64,000 nucleotides of DNA, from contig PYSS01000095.1 in the NCBI GenBank assembly GCA_003049465.1, forward strand, positions 62,001 through 126,000, written 5' to 3'. Under the pieces are notes generated by a model. The model was given only the letters and a program-made list of their open reading frames with translations. It was not told where the DNA came from and searched no databases. How positions within the stretch are numbered: position 1 is the stretch's first letter; each line of letters opens with the position of its first letter. Position numbers and translations under genes: made by a program. Shown one piece after another: positions 44,832-56,406 of the stretch. Origin of the DNA: Magnaporthiopsis rhizophila (Eukaryota > Ascomycota > Sordariomycetes > Magnaporthales > Magnaporthaceae).

Positions 44832-47800
44832 TTATTTCCATCGTGCGCCCTCGCGTTCCGCTTCGAGCCGCCGCATGCGGTCCTCCTCGTCGCCGACCGA
44901 GACGGCCTCGCCCCTGCGTCCCTTGCGCCGGCTCCGCTTGCTGCTCGAGTCGCCGTCGTCGCCCCCGCCGCGGCTGCGCTTGTTGCCGCCACCGCCCGCC
45001 AGTCCAGCCAGCTTCTGCGCCTCCTTCATGAGCCTCTCGCGGTTGCGCTTCTCGCGCTCCTCGGCGTGCACGTCCCGTGCCGTCGTCACTGCGCCTGATG
45101 ACGACACCTGCGATTCCCGACGTGAGCCATGGCCGCGGTCACCACTGCCGCCTGTCGCGCTTTTGGAGCCGGCGCCCTTGATCTCGAAGCTGCGCGCCTT
45201 CTCACCCGCCGACGGCGGCGCCTCCACCGCGCTGCTGGGTGCTGACCGGCTCTCGCGGTGACGATGGCGGTCACGCTCCCTGTCCCGGTCCTGGTCGCCG
45301 CGCTCACGATCGCCCTTGCCATCGCGCTCCCGGGCACGGTCACGGTCTTTAGTATCGCGGTCTTTGCCTCGATCCTTGGTCCGGTCCCGTCCCTTGTCCT
45401 TGTCATGATCTCGGTCCCGCCGCGATGACGTCTTGTGCCTGTCTCGGTCTCTATCCCGGTCCCGGTCCCGGTCTCGGTCTCGATCCCGGTCCCTATCTCT
45501 GTCACGGTCCCTATCACGGTCCCTGTCACGTTCCCGGTCGCGATCCTTGTTGTCGCGTTCCCTTCGCCTATCGGAATCACGCTCTCTGCGGCTGCTGCGG
45601 TGCCCCGAACGACGGGAATCATCGGGCGATGCCGACCGTGACCGCGAGTCTGGTCTTGACACGGCCAAATCTTCGAATTTTCCGTCACGGGATATCACCG
45701 ACTTGGGTTCATCATCAAAACCGTGTGAGATGCTATCCCTATGCCCGTGCCGGTGACTGGAGCGTCCACCGTCAGCCGTGGCGGGCGGTGAGCCAGATCG
45801 ATGTCGTCTGCTGCTGCGCTTGTGGCTACCGTCTTTGCGGTCCCGGCTCCGGCTCCGGGTCCTGCTCCGGCTCCTGCTGGATTGTGAGACGGACCGAGCT
45901 CCCCTCCTCTCCCGCTCTCGGTGGTCGTCTCTCTCTTCAGTCGGGTTCGTGACATCACCTTGGTGGTCTCGGTCGCGTAGCTCTCGGTTTCGGTCCCGTT
46001 CTCTTGACGATCGGCGGCTCCTATTATAGCGGTCTTCTTTACCGTCACGGCCACCATCTCGGGGCCGCTGGTCGCCACCGGTGCTCCGTCTTCGGTCGAG
46101 CGATCCGCTACGGGACCTCGGTCTGTCCCCAACGCCAACTGGATTCCCCTGCCCATTCGCCATCTTAGGGCTTTGTGGGCTTTCATCAGGGCCGATGAGC
46201 CCACGAGCCTTGAGGTGGAGGAGACTCGTGTTGGGCAAGCCTTGCCTCATGGCTTTGGGCCCCGAAGGTGCATTCAGTGGCACGTCGGGCGCAGAAGGTC
46301 CTGGTCGGTGCGGGAACTGAGCGCCGTAGGAATCGCTCAAAGCGGGAACAGGCCGCAGAACACCGTCCGGCGCTTTGTTAGCGCCCGCGGCTGATCCGTC
46401 GGCTGCGCCAGTGGCATCCGAGACACCGTTACCAGCCGTGCTAGAGCCCGCCCCACCCGCACCACTGCTTTGACCCTCCCCAGTGTCGGATTTGCCTGGC
46501 TGCTCAGCCTCTTGCTTGGCTCCCTCGTCCGGAGCGGCGCTACCGTCACCTTCGGGCTTTTGGCTTGCGGGGCGTATACTGCGACCAAACTCGTCGACTC
46601 CCGAGCCCGCCAGTTCCTTGGCCGCAGAGTCGCGTCTCTGACCCGCGGGATACCCGCCGTTCTGGTCTTGCTGACCCATACCCGCGCCCATGCTCATGCC
46701 CTGCCCGTAGCCCTGTCCCGAGAAGTGCTGCTGCATGTTGTAGCCACCATTCTGGTGGTTCTGGAAGCCGTCGTTCGCGGGGCCATTGCCGAAGCCATTG
46801 CCGCCGTAGCCGAAGTTCCCGCCACCCCGGCCGTACCCGTATCCGGGGTTGTTGCCGTTGTTGAAGTATCCTCGACCTCGGCCGCCTCTGCCACCACCAC
46901 GGTAGAAGTTGTTCTGGCGGTAATTAGTGTATTGGTTCTGGTGGCCATAGTTGCCCTGATTGTAGGCAGAGTTGAAGCCGGCCGAGTTCAAGTTGTTTCC
47001 ATAATCACCATTGCCCATGCCAGAAGCATTCGGATGACTGAAATTATCTTGGCCGCCGCCATTCCACGACTGCTGCTGCTGTTGCCAGTTATCATTGGAT
47101 CCAGAGCCGACGCCCATGCCGCTGCCACCGTTGAACCCGCCCATGCCCATGCCGTGCATCCCCATGCCTTGCGGCCCGAAGTTACCGTTCATGTACATCA
47201 TGGGGTCCATGTTGGGCATGCCTAGATGGATGCCAGGGGTATTGTCAGCATACGAGAGCCTCGGGGTGTTGCCCAGGACGCCATATTGCCGGTGTGTTGT
47301 CCGTGTTGCGCGCGGGGGATAAGAGGAGGATGATAGTGGTGGGGTCGGTGTCGAGGGAATCTGACCCATCATTGAGAAGCCGCCAAATCCAGATGGCATC
47401 ATGCCGTTCTGCATCGCCATCATCATTTGCATCTGATTCATATCGGCGCCGCCAAAGTTCATGTTTGGGAACCCTCCATTCCCGAGCCCGAAGCTAGGAT
47501 TGAGATTACTCGACATTTGTGTAGTCCCCTCTCCGTCCTCAGCGCTCTGGTTTGATGGCTGTGCGTCTTCTCCCTTGGTGTTTTCTTTTGATGCCTCTTC
47601 GTCGCCTTTCTGGGGTTCGGCTGTCTGTGCGTCCTGGCCGGCCGCTGGCCTTGCCTCGGGATCCGCGTCCTGCGCCTCGGTGTTAGTCCTAGTAGCCACG
47701 TATCGAGTGATAGCCAGGTGTGTGCTCAGCGGAACGTGGGCTTACATTACGCTCTGGGGCAGTAACACTACCCCTCGCATCTGCCCGAGGCTCCTCTTTC

Positions 47801-48417
47801 ACAGAAGGAGCCCCGGCTTGAGGGGTCACAGTTTCGGAATTCGACGATTGCGCCGTTCCATCACCGTTCACTGCACCAGCTGCCGGGGCGGGGGCAGGTC
47901 TCTGAGAGGCCGGCTTCGTGTCGACGGGGGTTGGCGGCGCAGAGTCCTGGGTGTCCTTGGACCTGGGCGCCTCGCGCTTCTTCTCCTCGGTACGGACGAA
48001 GAGCTTGATGGTGGTCCTAAGCGCCTTGTTCGGTTTGCAATCGTCCGCTGACAATGGCGAATGCTCGCAGACAGGGCAGGACGTGGGCAGAGTGGATTGG
48101 CCTGCAGATTGTTAGCAGGTGATGCAATGCTCCGAGACCGGCCCGTTCAGACCGCCGCAAGCTCGGGGGTTCCATACAGCTCTCGCATATGGCCTGGTCG
48201 CAACAGGGCAGCTTAAAGGCATTGATAGCAAGCTTGCTGCAGATGGCGCATCGAAGCTTGATGGGTATCTCTTCCTGGCTCAGGGAGCTGATGGAGGGCC
48301 GAAACGAAAGTCAGTCAGCAGACGGCGACGCGATGAGAGGCACGTGCCCAAGACATAGGCGGGCACCAACCTGACGAGGTCCGCCTGCGCCGGCGTAAGA
48401 AATAAAGAGGCCGCCAT
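44832..48417 (-). CDS. RBBP6-type RING protein with RGG and Arg-Asp repeat regions
   Basis: Four exons: 48417-48371, 48287-48178, 48101-47746 and 47669-44832 (introns 83, 76 and 76 nt); 1116 aa. The N-terminal RING has all-cysteine ligands C29, C32, C44, C45, C50, C53, C61 and C64; the C-x2-C-x11-CC-x4-C-x2-C pattern is that of RBBP6/Mpe1, with a shorter final loop. NKALRTTIKLFVR follows, as after the RBBP6 RING. No DWNN domain is present. Next come a Gly/Asn/Met-rich region, an RGG patch (about 425-460), a Ser/Arg-rich region and about 20 Arg-Asp dipeptides (around residues 875-930). It is probably a nuclear E3 ligase or mRNA-processing factor; that is inference. Intron 3 uses the CTAAC branch site before GCGCAG; a start at 47699 would be false. 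Confidence 0.85.
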
Positions 48418-49555
48418 GGCAGGTTGCGGCGCAGTCAATGCAGTATCGTTGGCATGAGTATCCCCGGAGTCGGCAAGACGAAGGCGGCGACGCGACAGAG
48501 CAAGGTGGGAGGTGGGAGGGTTTGCGCCGCAGCGTGCAGTCACCGAGGTCGGCGCGGCCCCCAGTAGCTTTTGTGCTAGCGCCGCTCGTCAAGTTGGAGA
48601 AGCGGACAGTGCACAAGATGGCCGGAAGACGAATGCACCCTTGAAGCAGCAGGCACTTTGCCGAAAGAACTCGAGAGGCCGCCGCGATGCGCGTTTTGAT
48701 GGCGGAGAAAAAAAATCGGGCAGCTCGCTTGATCGACTCGAGAGGGTCTCGCCCAGCAGGTCCCGCGTTTTCCACCAGGGAGCCGGGCCCCGCAATTCTT
48801 GATGTCACGTGCGGGCAGTGTGCCAGTCCAAGCCTGTGACACTGCAGAGGCAGGTGCCTGATAATGCCAGCGATTGCGGGTGCGTCATGCATTACATTCT
48901 TCTTTGTATAACTTTCTCCAGTAAGAGCCTGCAACTCGTATAAACATAGCATTCAGGAGACAGGAAAGGTTATCAGAAACAGGAAACAGGAAACAGGAAA
49001 TGGTATTGGAAAAGGAAAGGATATTGCAAACAGGAAAGGGTGCTGGAAACGGGAAGGGGGCCTGCAGGAAAAGTTTGGGCCTTGAGGGGTTCCAGTTAGC
49101 ATTGTAGGAGCTACAGATATTTTCTTGATCGCCATGACTGCGCTTCCCCGTCGTTATTATCTTCAAGTTCGTATTCGTAGATAGATAAAAAGAAATGTAG
49201 ACGACTCGTCATTTCTCAAGTCTCTATTCCCAAAACTGGCTCTGGTCCTGGTGGAAAAATGACCAAGTACAAACAGAAAGGAGAAAAGAAATCAAAGCAA
49301 TCAATACGCTCCGTTAAGCCCGAAAGACGTGCCCCTTATGACCGGCTTAATAAATGCAAGAAGAAAAAAAGAGAGAGAGAGAAAAAAAAAATTGAAACCC
49401 GCAGATCGTTCTGTGCCCCAACAGCTCTCACAGAGCCTTGACAATGTGGGGGTCTGCCACATGGCCAACACAAAGCCGACCAGCTCCAACCCTCCCCGTC
49501 AACCAATAATTCCACCCGCTTGTCAAAACACAAATCAGCCACCCCTGGAACACGA
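48418..49555. other. 1.1-kb intergenic region, RING gene promoter and Rab5 3' flank
   Basis: GC-rich beside the RING gene start, then a GGAAAC-type degenerate repeat (48955-49060) and an A-rich part near 49.3 kb. No gene supported. Confidence 0.5.
48955..49060 (+). repeat. Degenerate GGAAACA minisatellite
   Basis: About ten imperfect copies of a 6-8 nt unit (CAGGAAA / GGAAAC) in 105 bp. Confidence 0.7.
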
Positions 49556-50411
49556 TCAGCAAGCACAGCCGTCCTTGGGCACCTGGTCCTGTGGGCTGCC
49601 TAGGCTGACGCGTTGCTCGTCACCACCACGACTAGCCGTCGCGCCTCCCGCGCCGGGACCGCGAGCGCTCTTGAGCGACGTCTCGGGGATGGCGTTGGCG
49701 ATGGCCGTGAACACCTCGGTAACATTGACGCCCGTCTTGGCACTCGTCTCGAAGAACAGCAAGCTCTCCTCCTCGGCGTACGACTTAGCCTCTTCGGTCG
49801 AGATCTTGCGGGCGTCGCCGCCGGTGGCGTCATCCGCACCATCGTCCGCATCCGCGCCGCCGTCGCCGCCGTCGGTGGTCAGGTCCAGCTTGTTGCCGAC
49901 GAGGGCGATGACGATTCCCGGCGATGCCTGCCGCTGCAGCTCGGCGACCCAATGCTTCGCCTTGATGAGTGATGTCGGCTTGGTGAGATCGTAGACGACG
50001 AGCGCTGCCTGCGCGTTTCGGTAGTACATGGGCGCCAGCGAGGCAAAGCGCTCCTGTCCGGCGGTATCCCATATCTCAAACTTGATAGTCCGGGTTGGCA
50101 GGTTGCATTTTTGGGTCAGGAAAGCAGCTACAAGAGATGCATCTGTCAGCGCCGAGAAAAATAGTGAGAAACGGGGCAGTCTTTTTCTTCCCACCCCCTT
50201 ACCTCCTATGGTCGGCTCTTTATTCTCTTGGAAATCGTTGTTGACGAATCTCAAAACGAGGGACGACTACAGCGGCGGAACGTGTTAGAGGCTGCGTTGA
50301 AGGAGACGGGGAGGCGGCGCTCGAGGGCGAATAACTTGCCTTTCCAACAGCCGCTTCGCCAAGGAGCACCAGCTTCACGCTGCTGCTGGGCTTTGCGGCT
50401 CCGTCGGCCAT
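49556..50411 (-). CDS. vps21: Rab5-family small GTPase (Vps21/Ypt5)
   Basis: Three exons: 50411-50340, 50266-50203 and 50127-49556; 235 aa. Motifs: P-loop GEAAVGKSS (18-26), effector EPTIGAAFLTQ, G3 WDTAGQE (65-71), G4 NKLD, G5 ETSAK and a C-terminal Cys-Ala-Cys for double geranylgeranylation. The effector region and [20 protein letters not shown] place it in Rab5, which drives early-endosome fusion and endocytic sorting. Intron 1 (50339-50267) begins GCAAGT, not GT, and cuts the P-loop between Lys24 and Ser25; without accepting a GC donor the gene has no first exon. Intron 2 is ordinary. An acidic Gly/Asp-rich insert of about 23 residues follows NKLDL. It is divergent from KRI1. Confidence 0.95.
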
Positions 50412-50884
50412 TGCGATAAAAGGTGGCGCCTACGCGGAAATATCGCGGGAAGCAGGAGCCAGGAGGTTGAGTTCGGACACGGTGGTTTGCGGGTTGGACG
50501 CGGGTTTTCGCTGTCTTCAAATACCTCTCGATTGCTCGGTGCCTTGGCTGTGGTGACGTGATGGAGAAGACCGCAACAGCGGGCGGGCTGCCCAAATGCT
50601 GCAACCTCCGACATGGAAGGACGCTATGACCAATCCGGTTGACGCCTGGCTCGTGCTCTGCCGCGTAGGCCAACCCCGCCGGTCAGCCGCCAGCGAAGTG
50701 GGTCGCCGCCACTCCGCCAGCTAAATCATGCATTGGAAATAGGGAGTGGTGGGCTTTTGATGGCAGAAAAAAAAAGTTCCTTGACCGCCGACGCCGCCCC
50801 AGCGCGCTCCCTCATGCGCATTCTTTTTTTGCGCAAGCTCCATGCAACCCGCAGCACCGTATCCAAGCAAAGCAACACCTCAAA
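50412..50884. promoter_or_regulatory. Bidirectional promoter between Rab5 and KRI1 genes
   Basis: 473 bp separate the two start codons. It contains a CRE-like TGACGTGA (50554-50561) and a CCAAT box (50630-50634). A short A-run (from about 50766) and a T7 lie close to the KRI1 start. No exact PAC element was found. Confidence 0.5.
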
Positions 50885-53114
50885 ATGGCGGGCTCAGTCG
50901 CTGCCCAGGACTCTCCCAGCGCCAGCAGTGACTCGCTTGACCAGGTTGATTGCAATATCATCGAACGCAAGCCCGGCGAATCTTCCATGAAAAAGCCCCT
51001 CTTTGAAGACGACGACGACGAGAGCTCGGGGAGCGATGAAGACTCGGAGGATGGCGGCGCAAAACTAGCCGACAGCTCGGCCGTCCTTAAAATCAACGAT
51101 GAATATGCCCGCAGGTTCGAGCACAACAAGAAGCGTGAGGAACGGCAAAAACGTTGGTCTCCCCTGGCGTCTTGATGGCAACCCCGCCCGTCTCCCCGAC
51201 GATCCTCCAGCGCTTGCTAACTGCCAATTGCTAGTGGAGGAGAAGCATGGACGGGCGCTTGCCAATGGAAAGAACGGAGACGATGAGTCTGAGTCGTCGG
51301 ATGACGAGACTGAGGACGAGGAGGGTTTCCTAGCTACCGAAGATCTCGACGCTGAAATCTCGGCAACCCTCCAGGCCATCAAGAACAAAGATCCCAGGAT
51401 CTACGACGAAGGCACGACCTTCTACAGGCCGATCGATGAGGCTTCGGCCTCTGTGTCCAAGCCATCCAAGGAGAAGGCCGTTACCCTGAAGGATTACCAC
51501 CGGGAGAGGTACATGAAAGGGGACGTAGGCGCCGACTTCGAGGACGACTCCGAGGCCGCCCCGCCGCCGCAAAAAACATATGTTCAGGAGCAGGAAGACC
51601 TCAAAAAGTCCATCATGAACGAGATCAACGCCCTTGCGGAGAACGGCTCCGACGACGAGAGCGAGGATGATGCGTTTATAAAGAAAAAGGCCAAGAAGCC
51701 CGAAGACGAGTCTCCTGCCGCTGACGGCGTGCATCCTTCCAGGGCTGCCAAACTTCAGCTCACTGAAGCGGACGTTGCCAGCGCAGACAAGGACCCGGAG
51801 CTTTTTCTCTCCAACTTCATGAGCTCACGCGCATGGCTCCCTCCAGAGGGCTCCAAGTGGGAGGCGTTTGAATCTGACGACGAGGACAAGGACAACGTCA
51901 ACTTCGCCGAGGAATTTGAGACGGCGTATAACATGAGGTTTGAGGACCCTGAAAAGAGCAATGAGGTCCTCAAGTCATACTCGCGCTCGCTTGTCGCCGA
52001 GAAGTCGGTACGACGGGAGGAGAAGAAGGGAAGAAAGCGGCAGCGCGAGCTCGAGAAGGAGCGGAAGGAGCTTGAGAAGCAGGAGAGGCGGGAAGAGCGC
52101 GGCAGGCTTCGGCGCCTCAAGATCGAGGAGGCAGAAGAGAAGCTGAAGCAGATCAAGAAGGTCGCCGGGTTTAGCGGCAAGGAGCTAAAGGAAGAAGAGT
52201 GGGTCAAGCTTCTGGACGACAACTGGGACAACGAGAAGTGGGAAGCCGAGATGCGCAAGCAGTTTGGCGACGACTATTATGCTGAGGGCGAGGCCGACGC
52301 CAACAGCTCGGGCGACGAGGAGGCGGGCTCATCCAAGAAGAAGCGGAAGCCCAAGAAGCCGAAGTGGGACGACGATATCGACATCAAAGATATCGTCCCG
52401 GACTTTGACGATTCGCTTCCACCCAATATTACTCTTAGCGACGGCGAGGATGAGGACGACAGTCCCAATGGCGCCGAGGCGCCGGAGGATGGTGATGACG
52501 ACGACGAAGAAGGAGGGAACCCAGCCAAGAAGCGCAAGACGTCCAAAGATCACAAAAAAGACCGTGCTGCTGCCAAAAGGGCCGCACGGCAGGAGCGGGC
52601 GAAGATCGAGGCGCTGGTGGACCAGCAGTTGGAGCTGGAAGACCCAAGTGCGCTCGGTTCGTTCAAAAGCAAGAGGAAGCAGAGCTCGGGCGGCTTTCGG
52701 TACCGCGAGACGTCGCCCACGTCGTTTGGGCTTACAGCGCACGACATCCTGCTGGCGCCGTCGGACGCGGTTCTCAACGAGTTCGCGGGCCTCAAGAAGC
52801 TCGCCAGCTTCCGCGATGCTGAGAAAAAGCGCAAAGACAAGAAGCGCCTGGGTAAGAAGGCTCGCCTACGGCAGTGGCGCCGTGACAACTTTGGTCGTGA
52901 GTTTGAGCACACGGGCCCCACGTACGGCTTCGAGCGCGTCGCGGCAGCTGCCGAAGACGCGGACGGCGGATACGGCGCCGCGGAGCAAGGGCCGAGGCAT
53001 GGCAAGAGCAAGGACAAGGGGAAGGGGAAGGCCAAGGAGGATGTGGCATCGGAAGGGGGCGAGATGGGCAAGAAGAGCAAGAGGAAAAGATCAAGGGGGA
53101 AGGCTAGCGCCTAG
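50885..53114 (+). CDS. kri1: Ribosome biogenesis protein Kri1
   Basis: Two exons, 50885-51152 and 51235-53114, with an 82-nt intron that starts GTTGGT and carries a CTAAC branch site; 715 aa. Kri1 is a nucleolar factor that works with Krr1 and snR30 in 40S pre-rRNA processing. The protein is strongly charged, with acidic Ser/Asp/Glu clusters in the first third, a Kri1 core (WLPPEGSKW; EEFETAYNMRFEDP; ERREERGRLRRLKIEE; FGDDYY) and a KRI1_C domain at about 577-647 (SFGLTAHDILLA, LNEFAGLKKLASFR, WRRDNFGREFE). The tail is Lys-rich, as expected for nucleolar targeting. The intron restores RREERQK-LEEKHGRALA across the junction. Confidence 0.94.
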
Positions 53115-53355
53115 GTCAATATGTTAGGTATTGTGACATACCTATTATGCTAGCTATCATCTGTATATTGTCTACATGATTAACTACGGGCACCCGGTGT
53201 AGTCCATCGCGTGAGTGCCGAGCAACGTTGTAAATTGAGGTTGAGTGGACTGCGTTGCGTGGCATGCTCTCGGTGCGTGCGCTTGTGTACCTGAGCTTTG
53301 GACCGAAGGAAGAAAACAGCCGGGATAACATCGAAATGCCAAACATTGCCGTTAT

Positions 53356-53398
<43 letters not shown>

Positions 53399-53682
53399 GC
53401 TTGGACCCGTGCGCCTTCTCCTATCTCCCCAGTAGAAAGCGAGTGTAGGCAGGTGCCCGTGGCGAGCTTATTAGGCGGGTGCCTGCCGTGTTGTCGCTCC
53501 GAAATCTGCCTAGCCCAACTGGGCAATAAGCTTGGGGTAGGTATGTCTGATGGATGTATGTAAGGTGATACATCATAATCAATTGCCTCGGAATGACAAC
53601 AAGTGGAATTAAAGGGGAAAAAAAAGAAAAGATACCTAGAGAAAAAGGGCAAAAATCACTAACGCTAATCGCGACCGGCGTA
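53115..53682. other. Intergenic: KRI1 3' flank and permease 5' flank
   Basis: Contains A36 at 53361-53396 and an A-rich stretch near the permease start. No gene seen. Confidence 0.55.
53361..53396. repeat. A36 homopolymer
   Basis: Thirty-six consecutive A about 250 nt after the KRI1 stop. Confidence 0.9.
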
Positions 53683-55719
53683 ATGCAACCGCCGACGTTC
53701 GGTTCGCCGACGGCGCCCAGCACCAGCACCAGCACCACCAGCAGAAATCCCGCGGGCGGGGACATTGAGCTGAGCCTGCTGTCGGGCAAGGAGGACAGCG
53801 TCGCGCAGGGCAGCAGCTATAGCATGCGCGAGCCCGCCTACGACGACGACGACGACGACGACGAGCCGCGGCCCGGCCCCATGCGCCGCTGGGCCGACAG
53901 CTTCCGGCGCGACCCGGGCAGGCGCATCACGCCAAAGGCCGTGCCGCTGTCGCTGGCGCCGGCCGGCCGCCTGCCCGTCGTCGCGGCGGCCTTTGCGCCT
54001 CCTCCCGCCCCGCCGCCGCGCGACCCCCCCGAGGCGGCGGCCGGCCACCACTTCTTCGACCTGCACGGCGCCGCGCTCGCCACGGCCAACTCGGCCCTGT
54101 CGCGCGAGCTCAAGGGCCGGCACCTGCAGATGATCGCCATGGGCGGCTCCATCGGCACCGGCCTCTTCGTCGCGTCGGGCACCGCCCTCAGCACCGGCGG
54201 CCCGGCCTCGGTCCTGCTGGCCTACTGCATCATCGGCCTCATGCTCTACTGCACCGTCCACGCCCTCGGCGAGCTGGCCGTCGTCTTCCCCGTCGCCGGC
54301 TCCTTCTCCGCCTTCTCCACCCGCTTCCTCGACCCGTCGTGGGGCTTCGCCATGGGCTGGAACTACGCGCTGCAGTGGCTCGTCGTCCTGCCGCTCGAGA
54401 TCATCGCTGCCTCCATCACCATCAGCTACTGGAACGACAGGCTCGACCGCTCCATCTTTGTCACCATCTTCCTCGTCGTCATTGTCGTCATCAACCTGTT
54501 TGGCGTCAAGGGCTACGGCGAGGCCGAGTTTGTCTTTGCCATCATTAAGGTTACTGCCGTCATTGGCTTTATGTGAGTTTTATTTCTGTCGTTCCCTTCC
54601 TCCGACACCGTAAAAAATAATGGCCCAACTGACAGAGAGAGGGAGGGATAAAAAAGCCTCCTGGGCATCGTCATCAATATCGGCGGAACCAAGGATGAGG
54701 GCTACATCGGCACAAAGTACTGGCACGACCCCGGCGCCTTCAACAACGGCTTCAAGGGGCTCTGCTCCGTCTTCGTCACGGCCGCCTTCGCCTTCGCCGG
54801 CACCGAGCTCGTGGGCCTGGCCGCCGCCGAGACGGCCAACCCCCGCAAGTCGCTGCCGACTGCCATCAAGCAGGTCTTTTGGCGCATCACGCTCTTCTAC
54901 GTCGTCGCCCTTACCGTCGTCGGGCTGCTTGTGCCGTACGACAACCCGGACCTGATGGGTGCCACGTCGGTCGTCGACCTCAACTCGAGCCCCTTCGTCA
55001 TCGCCATCGAGAGCGCGGGCATCGAGGTGCTGCCGTCGGTCATGAACAGCGTCATCCTCATCGCCGTCCTCAGCGTCGGCAACAGCTCCGTCTTCGGCTC
55101 CAGCCGCACCCTCGCCGCCCTCGCCGACCAGGGCCAGGCGCCCCGCATCCTGTCCTACGTCGACCGCCGCGGCCGCCCCCTCGTCGCCATCCTCGTGTCG
55201 TCGTCGCTCGGCCTGATCGCCTACGTCGCCAGCCACCGGGACCAGGAGTTGATCCTGAACTGGCTGCTCGCCGTCTCCGCCCTCAGCTCCATCTTCACCT
55301 GGGGCAGCATCTGCCTGGCCCACATCCGCTTCAGGCGCGCCTGGCTCCGCGGCGGCAGGTCGCTCGGCGACCTCGCCTTCCGCGCCCAGGCCGGCGTCGC
55401 CGGCTCCTGGCTCGGCTTCGTGCTCAACCTCGTCTTCCTCGTCGCCCAGTTCTGGGTCGGCATCTGGCCGCTGGGCTTCGAACGCATGACCTCGGTCGAG
55501 ATCGCCGCCGAGTTCTTCCTCCGCTGCATGGCCGTCCCCATCGTCCTCGTCATGTGGCTCGGCCACAAGCTCTACTACCGCACCTCCTTTGTGCGCACCG
55601 ACGACATGGATCTCGACACGGGCCGTCGCGATTTCAACCTCCCCATCCTCATGGCTCAGGAGGTCTCGGAGAAGCGGTCCTGGCCAACTTGGAAAAGATT
55701 ATATAGGTACTTCTGCTAA
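53683..55719 (+). CDS. Amino-acid permease (YAT/APC family)
   Basis: Two exons, 53683-54572 and 54657-55719 (84-nt intron with a CTGAC branch site); 650 aa. The fungal amino-acid permease signature starts near residue 142: RELKGRHLQMIAMGGSIGTG, then TGGPASVLLAY and ELAVVFPVAGSF. Twelve membrane segments are expected. FAGTELVGLAAAETANPRKSLPTA and ALADQGQAPRILSYVDRRGRP are diagnostic, and the protein ends WKRLYRYFC with a terminal cysteine as in many YAT permeases. It imports amino acids at the plasma membrane; substrate not assignable. The N-terminal 140 residues form an unusually long hydrophilic extension with seven Asp in a row and Pro/Ala-rich runs. An upstream in-frame ATG at 53593 would add 30 residues of A-rich leader and is less likely. 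Confidence 0.92.
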
Positions 55720-56406
55720 TTTTCTCTTTTTTTTTTTCGGTTGTTTGTTTCACGTTTCCCTTTCCTCCCTCGAGTTTTTTTCTTTCTTGTAATTTCCTTA
55801 CCAATCCTCCTTACCGTCTTGTGTATTCACTGTCTTTTTTTTGTCTGTCTGCCTCCCTTTCTCTCAGTCTAGATCGCATTTTTATGCATGCGGATAGACT
55901 CTTTGACTGCCGTACATACCAGAGTATGCGAAACGAGGAATGATTCCAGGAGCGTGGCGTCTTTGTATGAATCTATGCCCTTGTACACACATTGAACTAC
56001 GACAGACACGGTCTTCTGGCCCGAGGACATTTTGAATAAAACAAGAAAGACAAAACAGAATATTTGCAAACACCTGCGACTTTAATGTAACAACGCGGGC
56101 GAGCAGACAACTCAAAATCGTATGAACGGCACAACTTTTAATCAAACAAAATGGCTATTCTGTGCTAAGTTGCCAGAAAAGACATAGGAGAGGGCGCCAG
56201 CAGCGCTCTGTGGATGGCCAAGGCACCGTGCGTGGGCTCGACGTGTCGTGCTCGGTCTAGCTCGGTGCTCAGTCAAGGGGAAAGATAGAAAAAAAAAGCA
56301 CAAGAATACATAATCGTGAGCAGCGTGTGCGCATCAGATCATAATAAAGACAAATATGGGAACTGAAGAGTCATGGAAAGAGAGGCCGGCACGCGCGCCG
56401 CGCCTC
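55720..56406. other. Intergenic between convergent genes
   Basis: 3' flanks of the permease (+) and the NTF2-like gene (-). T-rich at the start, otherwise featureless. Confidence 0.55.

Noticed and set aside
45086..45756. Long opposite-strand frames across the Arg-Asp repeat
   Set aside because: Shadows of a hexamer repeat; the real coding frame gives RD dipeptides in a complete protein.
47689..48054. Separate small gene upstream of the RING protein's long exon
   Set aside because: It is exon 3 of the same gene: phase-0 donor GTAAGC at 47745 joins to an acceptor with a CTAAC branch site at 47670.
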